From contig OZ231127.1 of the NCBI GenBank assembly GCA_965153355.1, positions 67,332,001 through 67,396,000 of the forward strand: DNA of 64,000 bases, read 5' to 3'. Position 1 is the stretch's first letter; each line of letters starts with the position of its first letter. Shown one piece after another: positions 50,905 to 60,085 of this stretch. The translations under genes and the position numbers were made by a program. A model generated the notes under the pieces. The model saw nothing but the letters and a program-made list of their open reading frames with translations, was not told where the DNA came from and ran no database searches. This stretch comes from Flaccisagitta enflata (taxonomy: Eukaryota; Chaetognatha; Sagittoidea; Aphragmophora).

Positions 50905-51240
50905 ACCAGACTTAAACCAAACTTAAACCAGACTAAAACCAGACTAAAACCAGAATTAAACCAGAATTAAACCAGAATTAAACCAGAATTAAACCAGAAT
51001 CAAACCAGTGATAACCAGACTTAAACCAAACTTGAACCAGACTTAAACCAACCAAAAATGACTGGAAATGTCCTAAAATGACTTAAAATGACTTAAAACT
51101 ACTTTAAATGACAAAAAATGATTTAAATGAACTAAATGAATAAAATGACATAAATGACAAAAAATGACTAAAAATGATTAAAAATGACTGAAGAAGACTT
51201 AGAATGACAAAATGTGACTTAGAATGACTTTAGATGACCT
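50905..51240. repeat. 11-bp and 10-bp tandem repeats in the last KMT2 intron
   Basis: First units like CCAGACTTAAA/CCAGAATTAAA (50905-51060), then AAATGACTTA-type units (51056-51240). Together they fill much of the intron between the last two exons. Confidence 0.85.
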
Positions 51241-51261
51241 CAAATGCCTATAGATGGTGCA

Positions 51262-51342
51262 AAAAAGCAAAGTGTTACGGATGGACAGACCGACCGACCA
51301 ACGGACCGACAGAGCAGGTCACACAGTTGCGTGTATGCGACT
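51262..51342 (-). repeat. Hairpin-headed dispersed repeat, reverse copy
   Basis: A GTTACGGATGGACAGACCGA tract, then AGAGCAGGTC, ending in a hairpin at 51325-51342 and followed by AAAAATAG. Two stem positions are mismatched. It lies in the last KMT2 intron. Confidence 0.65.
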
Positions 51343-51419
51343 AAAAATAGAATGAGGATAAAATTCAACTCTGTATCTATCTCTTCATAAAGGCTATGGT
51401 CTATTCGAGATATTCGCAC

Positions 51420-51602
51420 CTCTTCTCCTCTGCATATTCTCCTATTGGTGACGATGATGATTTTGCCTCCCTTTTCGAATTCCACCACTTCAGCGCTGCA
51501 ATTGGGCGAGCAGGAGTGGTTGATGTATCTCGCCGGACCACCGGTCACCGTCGCGTCTACCACCAAATCCTCGTTCACGCGGAACATGTAAATACCGCGG
51601 TT
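51420..51602 (-). CDS. KMT2C/D: KMT2C/D-like exon: SET domain, catalytic core
   Basis: A 183-nt exon, acceptor GATTTTAG, donor GAG-GTGCGA. It encodes NRGIYMFRVNEDLVVDATVT, GGPARYINHSCSPNCSAEVV and EFEKGGKIIIVTNRRICRGE E. RYINHSCSPNC is the SET pseudoknot that forms the methyl-transfer site. No key residue is missing. An ORF running on past the donor ends in the hairpin-headed repeat and is not used. Confidence 0.96.
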
Positions 51603-51849
51603 CTAAAATCAAAGATGGGAAACGTTTGCAGAGAGAATATGAATACTATACAGACGAAAGTGAAATACAAGAAATTAACCCCCAAAAAACTGTAGCACCC
51701 CCCCCCTACAGCCTCATCGGCTGAATATAAAGAATGACTCGTATCAATACAATTAATCTTATCAGAGCGATTTCGAATTTCACTACCAGTCTCCTGTTAC
51801 TGTCTCCGGAATATCGGTTGCTACGGTCATTTAAAAGAGGTCCAAACAG

Positions 51850-52460
51850 GCGAATGATGAGGCATATATCATCATGCCTCTTAAAATGTGCGGAATACCT
51901 TGAGAAACACTACCTCAGGGTTCATTTCGCTCAAACTTGGTACGAGTACAATTGTCCCAAGGAAAAGTGCCAGTTTTGGCCCAAAATAGCCGTTTTTTGC
52001 TGTTTTTGGCCTTTTAACCCTACTTAAAGTTGGTCAATTTGGCTGAAATTTTACAGACGCATGTAACTACATCCTGTTTACCTTCCAGAAAAAGATCATG
52101 ACATTTTTCAAAAGTTTTGGTACCTAAAACCCTAAAAATTCGTTTTTTCGACAATACTAGACACCAAAAAATAAGCATTTACCCCCCTTAATCTCTGATT
52201 TTGATAAAATTTGAATTGTATCTACTCAACATCATGTACTACAACCACCTAAAATTTTATGAAAATGGAACTTCATTAAGGTGCCCAAATTGGACGGCAA
52301 AGTCAAAACATAACATTTCGAATTTTTGCAAATTTTACTTTTACATGGAGACAATGACAAATTATACAGGGGACGGATAAACCATGACCCAAAAATTGTT
52401 GTTTAGGTTTTTGGTCATCTCCAAAAAAAATTTCAACCCTTGTTTTGCATTTTTTGCCTG
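51850..52460. repeat. Diverged solo arm of foldback family A in a KMT2 intron
   Basis: It has the same order of blocks as the arm at 1967-3010: CTTAAAATGTGCGGAATACC, GTACAATTGTCCC, AAGTGCC, CCAAAATAGCC, TTTGGCC, then TTTACCCCCCTTAA. It is much diverged and older than the copy in the cortactin intron. Confidence 0.6.
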
Positions 52461-52679
52461 TCGGCGTTATCAAACGGCGCTGTCAAACGGCATTGTCAAA
52501 CAAATATTACAGACGACACTGAATTCTCATTTCACAGTGTTTGTTAACACCCATACAAGACCGAAATTTCATTCCGAGTTACGTTATTCAGACCTCATTA
52601 ATCGCACGAACTTCAAACTCAATTCGTCTGCTATCAGACTGCTATCAGACTGCCACAGAAATCGTCAATTTTTCGTTAC

Positions 52680-52796
52680 CTGAGCTTCGTATATTTTTTC
52701 TCTCCGGTTGGCAACTTCGTTTCTTATGACGTCGCCGATGTATTCGATGACCATCGTCATCTTTTCCAAATCTCGACCGGCGAACAGACCCAAACC
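52680..52796 (-). CDS. KMT2C/D: KMT2C/D-like exon: SET domain, first part
   Basis: A 117-nt exon, acceptor TCTCCAG, donor CAG-GTAACG. It encodes GLGLFAGRDLEKMTMVIEYI and GDVIRNEVANRREKIYEAQ. GLGLFA is the S-adenosylmethionine-binding SET motif I, and VIEYIG matches the family. Confidence 0.95.
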
Positions 52797-52899
52797 CTGG
52801 AGATGAAAAACAAGAGGGTTAGCACAATAGAAGCGTCACGGAATGTGAACAATGAAAAGCCTTTCGTTGAAAATTGTAACTAGAAGATTTTACGTTAGG

Positions 52900-53030
52900 C
52901 TAGAGGTTGGGTAAGGGGTAGTGTAAGGGGTGATTAAGTCTAGGGGTGGTGTTGCTGTTGGGGGTAGAATACAATTAGGGATGGTGTTAGGGGTAGGGTA
53001 AGGGTAGGGTAAGGGTAGGGATGCGGTTAT
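52900..53030. repeat. G-rich TAGGG/AAGGGTAGGG tract
   Basis: On the + strand, irregular runs of GGGTAAGGGTAGGG with four or more G-triplets close together, so quadruplex formation is possible. On the transcribed KMT2 strand it is C-rich. The spacing is not regular enough for telomeric repeat. Confidence 0.7.
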
Positions 53031-53112
53031 AAATACGGGAAAAAAAAACAACGCCAGTTTCACGATTTTTCCAGTATGACTATAAGCAAGTAAATGGTAG
53101 CCAGTTACTCAC

Positions 53113-53237
53113 CTGAATTCTCGATCGGCCCAGGTAAACGTTGTTCCGCCATTCCGTTCTTAATTTCCGGTATTGTTGGCTTTTGGAATGTATGAACTGC
53201 TTCATGTAAGGACTATGATCAACAACACCCGTGATAC
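53113..53237 (-). CDS. KMT2C/D: KMT2C/D-like exon: pre-SET linker
   Basis: A 125-nt exon, acceptor GGTCAG, donor ATTCAG-GTGAGT. It encodes GITGVVDHSPYMKQFIHSKS and QQYRKLRTEWRNNVYLGRSR, IQ. The KQFxHSKSxQYRKxxTEWxxNVYLxRSRIQ string is the signature preceding the SET core of KMT2C/D. Confidence 0.95.
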
Positions 53238-53285
53238 CTGACCAGGGAAAATTGAGATTTGATAGAATCTTAATCTTCATTTTTT

Positions 53286-53605
53286 AGTCGCGTGTACGCG
53301 ACTATAACCAACGATGCCAGTTGGTCTGTATGTCTTTTGGTCGGTCGATTGGTCCGATTTCCATTTCCGCCTTTACCGGCAGTTTTTACAGCACTGCCCT
53401 TGCACAAATATATCGTCCTACGGTGTATCCAGCCTTGGGTTTGTTTTTAGTTGCGGACACGCAATCCCTTAAGAAGCTTTGTCCGTCTGTCCGTCGGTCC
53501 GTCACGCTTGAGTTGTCACGGGTTGAAAGGTGGGAAAACGCGCATTTCCGCCCCTGCCCACCCGTCCGCAACTGGTGGCCGCGTATCCGGCCTGGTTTTC
53601 TTTTT
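53286..53605 (+). repeat. Two hairpin-headed dispersed repeats in a KMT2 intron
   Basis: The first hairpin at 53286-53303 (AGTCGCG-TGTA-CGCGACT, perfect) has a GTCGGTCGATTGGTCCG tract. The second at 53449-53466 is a complete unit with a GTCCGTCTGTCCGTCGGTCC tract, AAACGCGCATTTCCGCCCCT, CCGCAACTGGTGG and CGTATCCGGCCTGG. The complete unit is about 155 bp. Confidence 0.75.
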
Positions 53606-53791
53606 AACTGATCAAATAGTTTGAGTGATCAATAATTTGAGTGATCAATATCTAAAACTACGGCATCTCGAACGGAGTGGGTGTTCTTTCCCCCCCCCCC
53701 CCCCGCCCCCTAGTCCCCAACGAGTCGTCCATCCTAAGTCTACGACCGGTTCCAACTTCCTCAGACCCACCTTCAGAGCCCCTAGGCCCAC

Positions 53792-53896
53792 CTGAGACGG
53801 ACGATGGGAGTCTGGATCCCATCGAACGCGTCATCAGCGTCCGCGGGCGTACTGATTGGAAGTGCGTTCGCAGTTTCGGTTCGCTACGGGCACATC
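53792..53896 (-). CDS. KMT2C/D: KMT2C/D-like exon: Win motif
   Basis: A 105-nt exon, acceptor CTCCTACAG, donor TCAG-GTGGGC (chosen because it alone keeps phase 1 with the next exon). It encodes GCARSEPKLRTHFQSVRPRT and LMTRSMGSRLPSSVS. GCARSEPK is the WDR5-interaction (Win) motif, whose arginine inserts into the WDR5 pore. The donor frame is open further (to about 53658) into a Gly-rich stretch, so alternative donors exist. Confidence 0.88.
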
Positions 53897-54084
53897 CTGT
53901 AGGAGAAGGGAGGAAGAGAAAAAGGATTGATATTGTTGACAAGAGTAAGGAAGATGCGTTTGGGACGAATAAGAGAACTGTCAGACCGTCGGCGTCTTTA
54001 ATTCAGTGACCAAACCGAAGCAAACAACGCTTATAGTAGTAGGTTCGGATTTTACTTCCTCTCATAACATATCGGTTGTCAAGT

Positions 54085-54600
54085 GTCCCGATCTCATTGT
54101 GCTTACCAGTGGGATTAATGGCAAGAGGCAGTTCCATTTGTGTCTAATCTCATTGTGCTTACCAGTTGGATTAATGGCAAGAGGCAGTTCCCTTTGTGTC
54201 TTATCTCATTGTGCTTACCAGTCGGATTAATGGCAAGAGGCAGTTCCATTTGTGTCTAATGTCATTGTGCTTTCCAGTCGGATTAATGGCAAAAGGCAGT
54301 TCCCTTTGTGTCTAATCTCATTGTGCTTACCAGTCGGATTAATGGCAAGAGGCAGTTCCATTTGTGTCTTATCTCATTGTGCTTACCAGTCGGATTAATG
54401 GCAAAAGGCAGTTCCATTTATGTCTAATCTCATTGTGCTTACCAGTTGGATTAATGGCAAGAGGCAGTTCCCTTTGTGTCTAATCTCATTGTGCTTACCA
54501 GTTGGATTAATGGCAAGAGGCAGTTCCATTTGTGTCTAATCTCATTGTGCTTACCAGTGGGATTAATGGCAAGAGGCAGTTCCATATGTGGCGATCTTCC
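54085..54600 (-). repeat. 56-bp minisatellite made of exon end plus splice donor
   Basis: Nine successive units on the minus strand, each with CATTTGGAACTGCC-like exon sequence (encoding MELPLAINPTG), a G-GTAAGCACAATGAGA donor and about 15 nt of intron. Donor junctions lie near 54103, 54160, 54216, 54271, 54327, 54386, 54441, 54497 and 54555, the last being the real exon. The unit near 54271 has GGAAAG in place of GGTAAG. The unit length is not a multiple of three, so reading through the exon soon reaches a stop. Confidence 0.9.
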
Positions 54601-54696
54601 AAAGCGGAAATTGTAATTGTTGATGTGCTCGATGCCTGGCAAAGATTCGATGATGCGAACCACCGCCAAGTCGGACAATCCAAACAGGTTCTCCCC
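54555..54696 (-). CDS. KMT2C/D: KMT2C/D-like exon: FYRC core
   Basis: A 142-nt exon, acceptor CTCTTAG, donor ACTG-GTAAGC. It encodes GENLFGLSDLAVVRIIESLP, GIEHINNYNFRFGRSPHMEL and PLAINPTG. ESLPG, the NYxFRFGR box and MELPLAxNPTG are near-invariant in KMT2C/D. Its last about 25 nt plus the donor have been amplified into the 56-bp minisatellite immediately downstream. Confidence 0.95.
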
Positions 54697-54903
54697 CTAA
54701 GAGAGAGATGAAGAACTTGGAAACTGACGTTAAAAAACTCTCTTGGGACAAGTTACACTATGTAAGGCTTGTGAGCATATATCATCTCGACCGTTAAGTC
54801 ATTTAAGCCATTCTGTCAGTTAAGTCAGTTAGGCCACTTTGGAACAAATAGTAGATCATATATGGATCAATGATTCTTATCCAAGATTGGTCAACGTACT
54901 AAC

Positions 54904-54956
54904 CTGGATGAAGTCGGGGAAGAGATGAACGAGTCCCGATTCCGTCCGCATGTTGG
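54904..54956 (-). CDS. KMT2C/D: KMT2C/D-like exon: FYRC, short
   Basis: A 53-nt exon, acceptor TTTTACAG, donor CAG-GTTAGT. It encodes ANMRTESGLVHLFPDFIQ, where the first Ala codon is completed from the previous exon. LFPDFIQ corresponds to the LFPxYL segment of the family. The 8.3-kb intron before it contains MITE G copy 2 and the nested gene. Confidence 0.88.
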
Positions 54957-54999
54957 CTGTAAAATGTAAGAAAGAGTTAATTATGCGTTAGTAAGGTAG

Positions 55000-55513
55000 T
55001 CGGGTGTGTCAATATGCAAAAGTATTTTTGATCAGATCATCAATATTAGAGAATGTAAATAAAAAAATTCTAAGACATTTAACTTTTTTATTTTTTCAAA
55101 TTTCATTCATCTTCTGTTTTTTTGGCGCAAGAAAAGATTGACAAAAATATATATACTTCCAGTATCTGCAACTAGATTTAGTGAAAATAAGACACGATTT
55201 TTACAGAAAAGATTAATTTTTGACTCTTTTTATAGATTTTGTAATAAATGAACAACATTTACTCAAATAAAACTAGAATTAGCACTAAGATACTTATATG
55301 TATAAACTTGATTATATTCCTGAGCAATAATCCTGATACAGAATCATTAACACAGCAATATACAAATTAGCGGCTAAAAAGCGGTATAGAAAAAAATGGA
55401 AGATGAATGAAATTTAACAAAATAAAAACACTAAAAGTCTTAATATTTACTACTTAATACTGTCTGATGTTGATGGTCTCATCATGAAACCTTTTGCATA
55501 TTGACACACCCGA
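55000..55513. mobile_element. MITE family G, copy 2 (514 bp), 9-bp target duplication
   Basis: The ends TCGGGTGTGTCAA and TTGACACACCCGA, with exact GTAAGGTAG on both flanks (54991-54999 and 55514-55522). It is the same length as the copy at 17733-18246 and similar throughout. It sits 44 bp upstream of a KMT2 splice acceptor. Confidence 0.9.
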
Positions 55514-55671
55514 GTAAGGTAGTTTCCGGTTACATTTTCACATCATTGTTAACCAGCTTACAAACGCGGAATACATGAGCGCGTTAGTGTTTTTATCCGC
55601 CTTCAATGAAAAATCAAGCAACTGCGATTTAAAAATCTTTTTTGCTCTTCATCGGCTTTGATGGGGAGAAA

Positions 55672-56155
55672 ATGTCATCAATATCCTCTCAGAGTTCGCA
55701 ACCAACGGTTAACCTTGCACATGAATTTCAGCGAAGATTGTTCAAGGAAAAGTCAGAGGATTCTTTGGATGGCGGTGGTGAAGTCGCGTTATTGAGAGAG
55801 GCGCATAACCAAATACCCGACGATGAATGGCAGGGTGAGCAAAAAAAGCAGAACTTTGCGACGGACCCAGGAAACACCTCGCCAAATCCCTTTTTAAACC
55901 GTCTGGTCCGTAATCATCAGCTTCAGTCGGGCGAACCAAAATGTCGCTACCAACGCGACACTAAAGCTCCAACGCAAACATATTTAGAGGAAGAAAATCC
56001 CGCAAATCGAAGAAAAAATCGCCACCAAAGACCCTACGACGCCCCAGCAGAAGGACAGACTCTCATTCTCAAGTGTCAAAACGGCGACTTGAACAATCAA
56101 TCGCGATACGACACACAACAAGCCCAACCAAATGCGTCACCAAAGGGGGCTAAAG
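55672..56155 (+). CDS. Nested gene exon 1
   Basis: Begins at ATG 55672 (GAAAATGTC, A at -3). An in-frame ATG at 55642 would add ten residues (MLFIGFDGEK). It encodes MSSISSQSSQPTVNLAHEFQ, then a Gln/Asn/Arg-rich segment, and ends KGAK plus one base before the donor GGTGAAT. No domain was recognised. Confidence 0.72.
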
Positions 56156-56585
56156 GTGAATAGAGAGAGAGAGACAGGGACGTCGTAAGAAATAGCCCCC
56201 CTGGCCTCCCCTCTGCTTACTTTTCCCACTTTTTCTAAATTCAAATAACCACATTCCCATCACTTGTCCAATGTCCATGACAGGTGGAACAACATCCCAC
56301 ACTATAACCAAACTAAAATAAATGGAAGAGGGCCTTGTGAGCCCTCACTAACTAGTTACTACGCGCATCACTCCTAGTTTTCCATAAAACAGAATTTGAA
56401 AAACGTTCCCTCTCACTCTAACCCAAAAGAAAACTCCTTACAATAGTAGTCAAGGGGTACCAAAATTCAACAAATCACCCGAGGATAACATTGTTAAGAA
56501 ACCATACCATGTCCATATACTTCACTTCATTCATGCCCATTTTGCCTTTTATTTTTTCAATCATTCCTTTCTTCTCCCTTCTCAG

Positions 56586-57021
56586 AGGTCCCTGGGCCCC
56601 CCTGGGTCCCGGGCCCCCTAAATTATACAGGGAAGTGGTCTTCTCTCGACGACCCTGATGTTATAGAGGACGATATTCACCACGCTCAAGCGGCTCACGC
56701 GTCCATGGTATCTCGCCGAAGGAAACCTCAACATCATCATCAGTCTCTATGTCGTCGCCAACAGCGAGGGACAATCGACGCGCCAATGTCACGATCAAGG
56801 TCAATTGCCTGGGTTGCCAAAGACGGGCAATACGCGCACTCTTCTTCTTTTACTCCTAATAACGCCGTCTCTATGGCCAGGGATGAAACGCAAGTAAAAA
56901 CGCCATTTCCGCGACCGTCAGATTTTCGCCAATTGCGTACTTCACATCCGTGTGCCCCCGACGGGGATACACAGGAACAACAGCCCGATGAACAAGAATT
57001 CGACAGTTCCGAAAAGCAAGG
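56586..57021 (+). CDS. Nested gene exon 2
   Basis: A 436-nt exon after a CCCTTCTCAG acceptor. The frame only works from this acceptor, giving EVPGPPWVPGPLNYTGKWSS and then LDDPDVIEDDIHHAQAAHAS, followed by a basic segment. The donor is GG-GTATAT, in phase 2. The PGPPWVPGPLNYTGKW start is the most distinctive stretch for a homology search. Confidence 0.75.
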
Positions 57022-57234
57022 GTATATGGTGAATATACTCGATGTTGGCGTCCCTAATTTCATAATTGCTGTTGAATAGTGTTGATAGATCGATATTTAC
57101 TGTTGAATTGCGTTGATAGATCATTCGATAATTGAATCTGAATCATCAAGTAACCCGTTAAGGGGAAGATGGACATGATGACCATATCCGCTTTACAGAC
57201 TCGATGATAAAGCCAAAATTCTTCTTTGACGCAG

Positions 57235-57929
57235 GATAGGCAATCATGTTCAAGAACAAAGTCAGGCGGCGAAATGTCCGCCGATAAAGAAGCATGATTT
57301 ACATTCCGTATCTGATACCGTGGCCAGCCGATCGGCGAGATTAGATCGAAAACAATCGTTCGTTGATGCGCAACTGACAGCAACCGCCAGAAAAAGCCAA
57401 ACTACAATGGAGAGGCGAAGAGTTCCATCTCACACGAGCAATGCCGTGGACGTCACCAAGGCGAAAGATAACTCAAATCCCAAAAATCAATCTACGAACG
57501 TGAACGAGAACGCGAGGAAGCCGTTGAAAGACCGGATGGATATGTCAAGGATGTGTAAGAGCGAGATAGAAGCGTCTTTTGAAACCCCCACTCGGCTCGT
57601 AGCCACAAAAGCGCCTGAAATCGATCAACAAAGAACCGAAGTGGACCTTCGTACGGAAGCGGCGAAAACACAAGATGAAAGAATTGCGGCTATTTGCGAG
57701 CGAATCGGCGACGCAACACACGAAAAGGACAAAAAGGATTTGGACGAGGTTATCGCGAAAGGGAGAGCGAGAAGAACCTTGGCAAGAAGGAGCAACACCC
57801 AGGGCGAAGATGTCGAGACCAAAGACAACAGTGGGACCAATAACAGCGCCTTGAGTCAGCTTTGCACGAAATGTCGTCTCCCGGGAAGATATTGCCTCTG
57901 CGCAAAGATGACGGGATTTTACACCACGC
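57235..57929 (+). CDS. Nested gene exon 3
   Basis: A 695-nt exon, acceptor TTTGACGCAG, donor ACGC-GTAAGTC. Polar and lysine/arginine-rich with long predicted helices (EVDLRTEAAKTQDERIAAIC, ERIGDATHEKDKKDLDEVIA). Near the end is a small cysteine cluster, LCTKCRLPGRYCLCAKM (C-x2-C-x7-C-x-C), which could bind a metal. Not matched to a known domain. Confidence 0.78.
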
Positions 57930-58736
57930 GTAAGTCGTCTCAAAGGGTAGGGAAGTCAACGTAACGGAATCAGTCAAGGAGGCCAGTAAAAATGTAATAT
58001 CAGAATTTAGTTACCCGCTTTCTAGGGGGCCCAAGACTGATACATAGTTAAATTATAATAAAGCATGGTCTTAACTTGTAGAATTTTGCTATAACCATCC
58101 TCTGAGTCAATTTTTTAAAAAATTCAATCATGTTAAAAACTTAAGTATTAACTAAGTTCTCTACAAAAGGTCACGTGGTCAAACGAAGCCGCTGTAACTA
58201 AATGTAGATTAACCGTAATATCTCTTAAGCATGCTGATGCCAAATCTGTTTTCATTTTTTGTGTGCGATGACGCCCTAAGACGCCACAATAAAAGAAACA
58301 GCATATGTTTTACTAAAGAAATCAAAGGAAAACCTCAATTTACTTCCTCAAATCTGTTTTGTTTTAAGTGAATGATGTTACTGATCAGTTGAGAAAGTGA
58401 CAGAAACGTCAACAAACATATGATTACAGAGATAGGTTTTGAAATGCACAAATGTCTCAAATTCTACCATGTGATGTATCAAATGAAAGCTAAAACAATT
58501 CTCCTTCTAATAATGATGAAAAATTTTATCTTCAAATTGATCCAAATTCTTGGTTTACTTCCCTACTAAGGGGCCGAATTTATGTAGCCTACTTTGATCA
58601 AGCGAGCTACACTGTAGCCTACTGTAGCCTACTTTGATCAAGTGAGCTACACCGTCTTAATGCTCTTAATGGTCTTCTGTTGCCATTATTTTGCCATTAT
58701 TTTGCTCTTAATGGTCTTCTGTTGCCATTATTTTAG
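57930..58736. other. Nested gene intron 3, short tandem duplications
   Basis: Contains duplicated TACTGTAGCCTACTTTGATC with CAAGYGAGCTACAC (about 58590 and 58620) and GCTCTTAATGGTCTTCTGTT with GCCATTATTTT (about 58661 and 58703) just before exon 4. No other feature was recognised. Confidence 0.6.
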
Positions 58737-58846
58737 TACCAGTGGAACAATGGAATCACGATGAGGAGGGTCGACCGAAAACGGCGGATGCCGAAATTCA
58801 GTGCGACAGAACCGACGCCATATTGGAAGAACTCATGACAATTCAG
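58737..58846 (+). CDS. Nested gene exon 4 (110 nt)
   Basis: Acceptor TTATTTTAG, donor ATTCAG-GTGACA. It encodes LPVEQWNHDEEGRPKTADAE and IQCDRTDAILEELMTIQ. It is the first of three consecutive exons of exactly 110 nt. About 20 bp of its donor region is repeated just downstream (GTGACAGAACCGACG at 58847), a local duplication. Confidence 0.75.
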
Positions 58847-59025
58847 GTGACAGAACCGACGTCATGTTGAAAGAACAAGACAATTGAGGTAATGTTTACA
58901 AAAGATGGCGTCATAAGCGCGAGGGCATTCATGTCGGCAAGGGTCAGGAGTCTATTTTCACATACAGGGCGTTTAAATCCAATCTGCTAATGACCCGCAG
59001 TTACACTCACAACTTTTACATTCAG

Positions 59026-59135
59026 GCTAAGGAGGCGTTTTGTAAATCTCGGAATATTGACACTACGGTTCGAGTCAATATCGACGAAGATTGGTTTTTC
59101 GATTTGGATATCTTCTGGATAGCCGGCGAGTCAAG
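59026..59135 (+). CDS. Nested gene exon 5 (110 nt)
   Basis: Acceptor TTACATTCAG, donor TCAAG-GTCAGA. It encodes AKEAFCKSRNIDTTVRVNID and EDWFFDLDIFWIAGES, with an aromatic WFFDLDIFW patch that suggests a folded core. Confidence 0.75.
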
Positions 59136-59286
59136 GTCAGACTAAGTCGTTCCATATACTGAAGTGTTCACTTATGCAACAGTGAACGCACTATTACGTC
59201 TACACAGACGATCACACACTCACGCGCTTAGTGACACGTTCACGTGTGTACACCAGATTTGTAAGCACACCCAGCATGTCAATCAG

Positions 59287-59396
59287 TAACAAATTTAACT
59301 CTCATATGAACAGGTTGTTCGAGAACATAGTTCAAAACTCATTCCCAGCGATGCCAAGCATGATTGATTGCAAGTCCCATATTCCCTTTATCGATG
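59287..59396 (+). CDS. Nested gene exon 6 (110 nt)
   Basis: Acceptor TCAATCAG, donor GATG-GTGAGTT. It encodes SNKFNSHMNRLFENIVQNSF and PAMPSMIDCKSHIPFID. The phase-2 entry and phase-1 exit are what connect exons 5 and 7 without a frameshift, which supports all three. Confidence 0.75.
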
Positions 59397-59520
59397 GTGA
59401 GTTCAGCTGCGATCGATTGCACATATTCTTATAAAATTCACTAATGAAGTTGTCAATCCCATTTATCGATCGATTGTTTACCAATCCCATTTATCGATTG
59501 ATTGTTTTCATGTGACTCAG

Positions 59521-59675
59521 CGAAAGCCTTTCAAGAATTGCTGACGCTGCTTTCCGATCCTTCTTTGGAGTTTTCCGATCCGGGTCTCCTCAGCCCCGCC
59601 GTTGGTCGCTTGGCCGAAGATCTTGACTGCCCAAAAGTCGTTCAAATGGCCCGAAGAAAAAACGCCATCTTACAG
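59521..59675 (+). CDS. Nested gene exon 7
   Basis: A 155-nt exon, acceptor TGACTCAG, donor TTACAG-GTCGAA. It encodes AKAFQELLTLLSDPSLEFSD, PGLLSPAVGRLAEDLDCPKV and VQMARRKNAILQ. It reads as amphipathic helices of armadillo- or HEAT-like character, but the stretch is too short to name a fold. Confidence 0.75.
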
Positions 59676-60085
59676 GTCGAATGAGGGGGGGGGGGGAGAA
59701 TGGAAAACGGCATCAAACAGGTCGAATTTAAAAAAACGATCGAGGGAGACTCACAGAAAGGGGGGGTGTTGTTAGGTAAAAGGAAGGAAAGGGATTTAGA
59801 AAACACAAAGCATGAAGAAAAGTCTCTGAACGGAGAATGTCCGTCAGCATACGGAAAATGTGACTAAGATCGCCCTTTACAACGCAGGCTGCAATTTTCT
59901 CCTTTTTTCCAGATTTAACAAAAAGTGTTGAAGTAGTCTTTAAGTAGTCGAAGTCTTCTCTTTTCCTGACAGCTCTTCAACATTTAAAGTGGATATAAGA
60001 GAAAGAAGAGAAAAAGCGAGCGATAAAGTGACAGTTCATATATATTTCGATTTCCATCTCTTTTTTCCGTTCTTCACATAAAAAG

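Noticed and set aside
51240-51419. Reading the KMT2 SET exon on past its donor into ISRIDHSLYEEIDTELNFI
   Set aside because: The donor GAG-GTGCGA joins in phase to the exon encoding YDYKFDFED and post-SET. The read-through enters a dispersed repeat.
52900-53030. Interstitial telomeric repeat
   Set aside because: The GGGTAAGGGTAGGG units are irregular and do not match a regular TTAGGG or related telomere array.
53677-54009. 110-aa proline-rich plus-strand ORF, considered as a cortactin proline-rich exon
   Set aside because: It is antisense to the KMT2 Win-motif exon, which has clear family similarity and splice signals.
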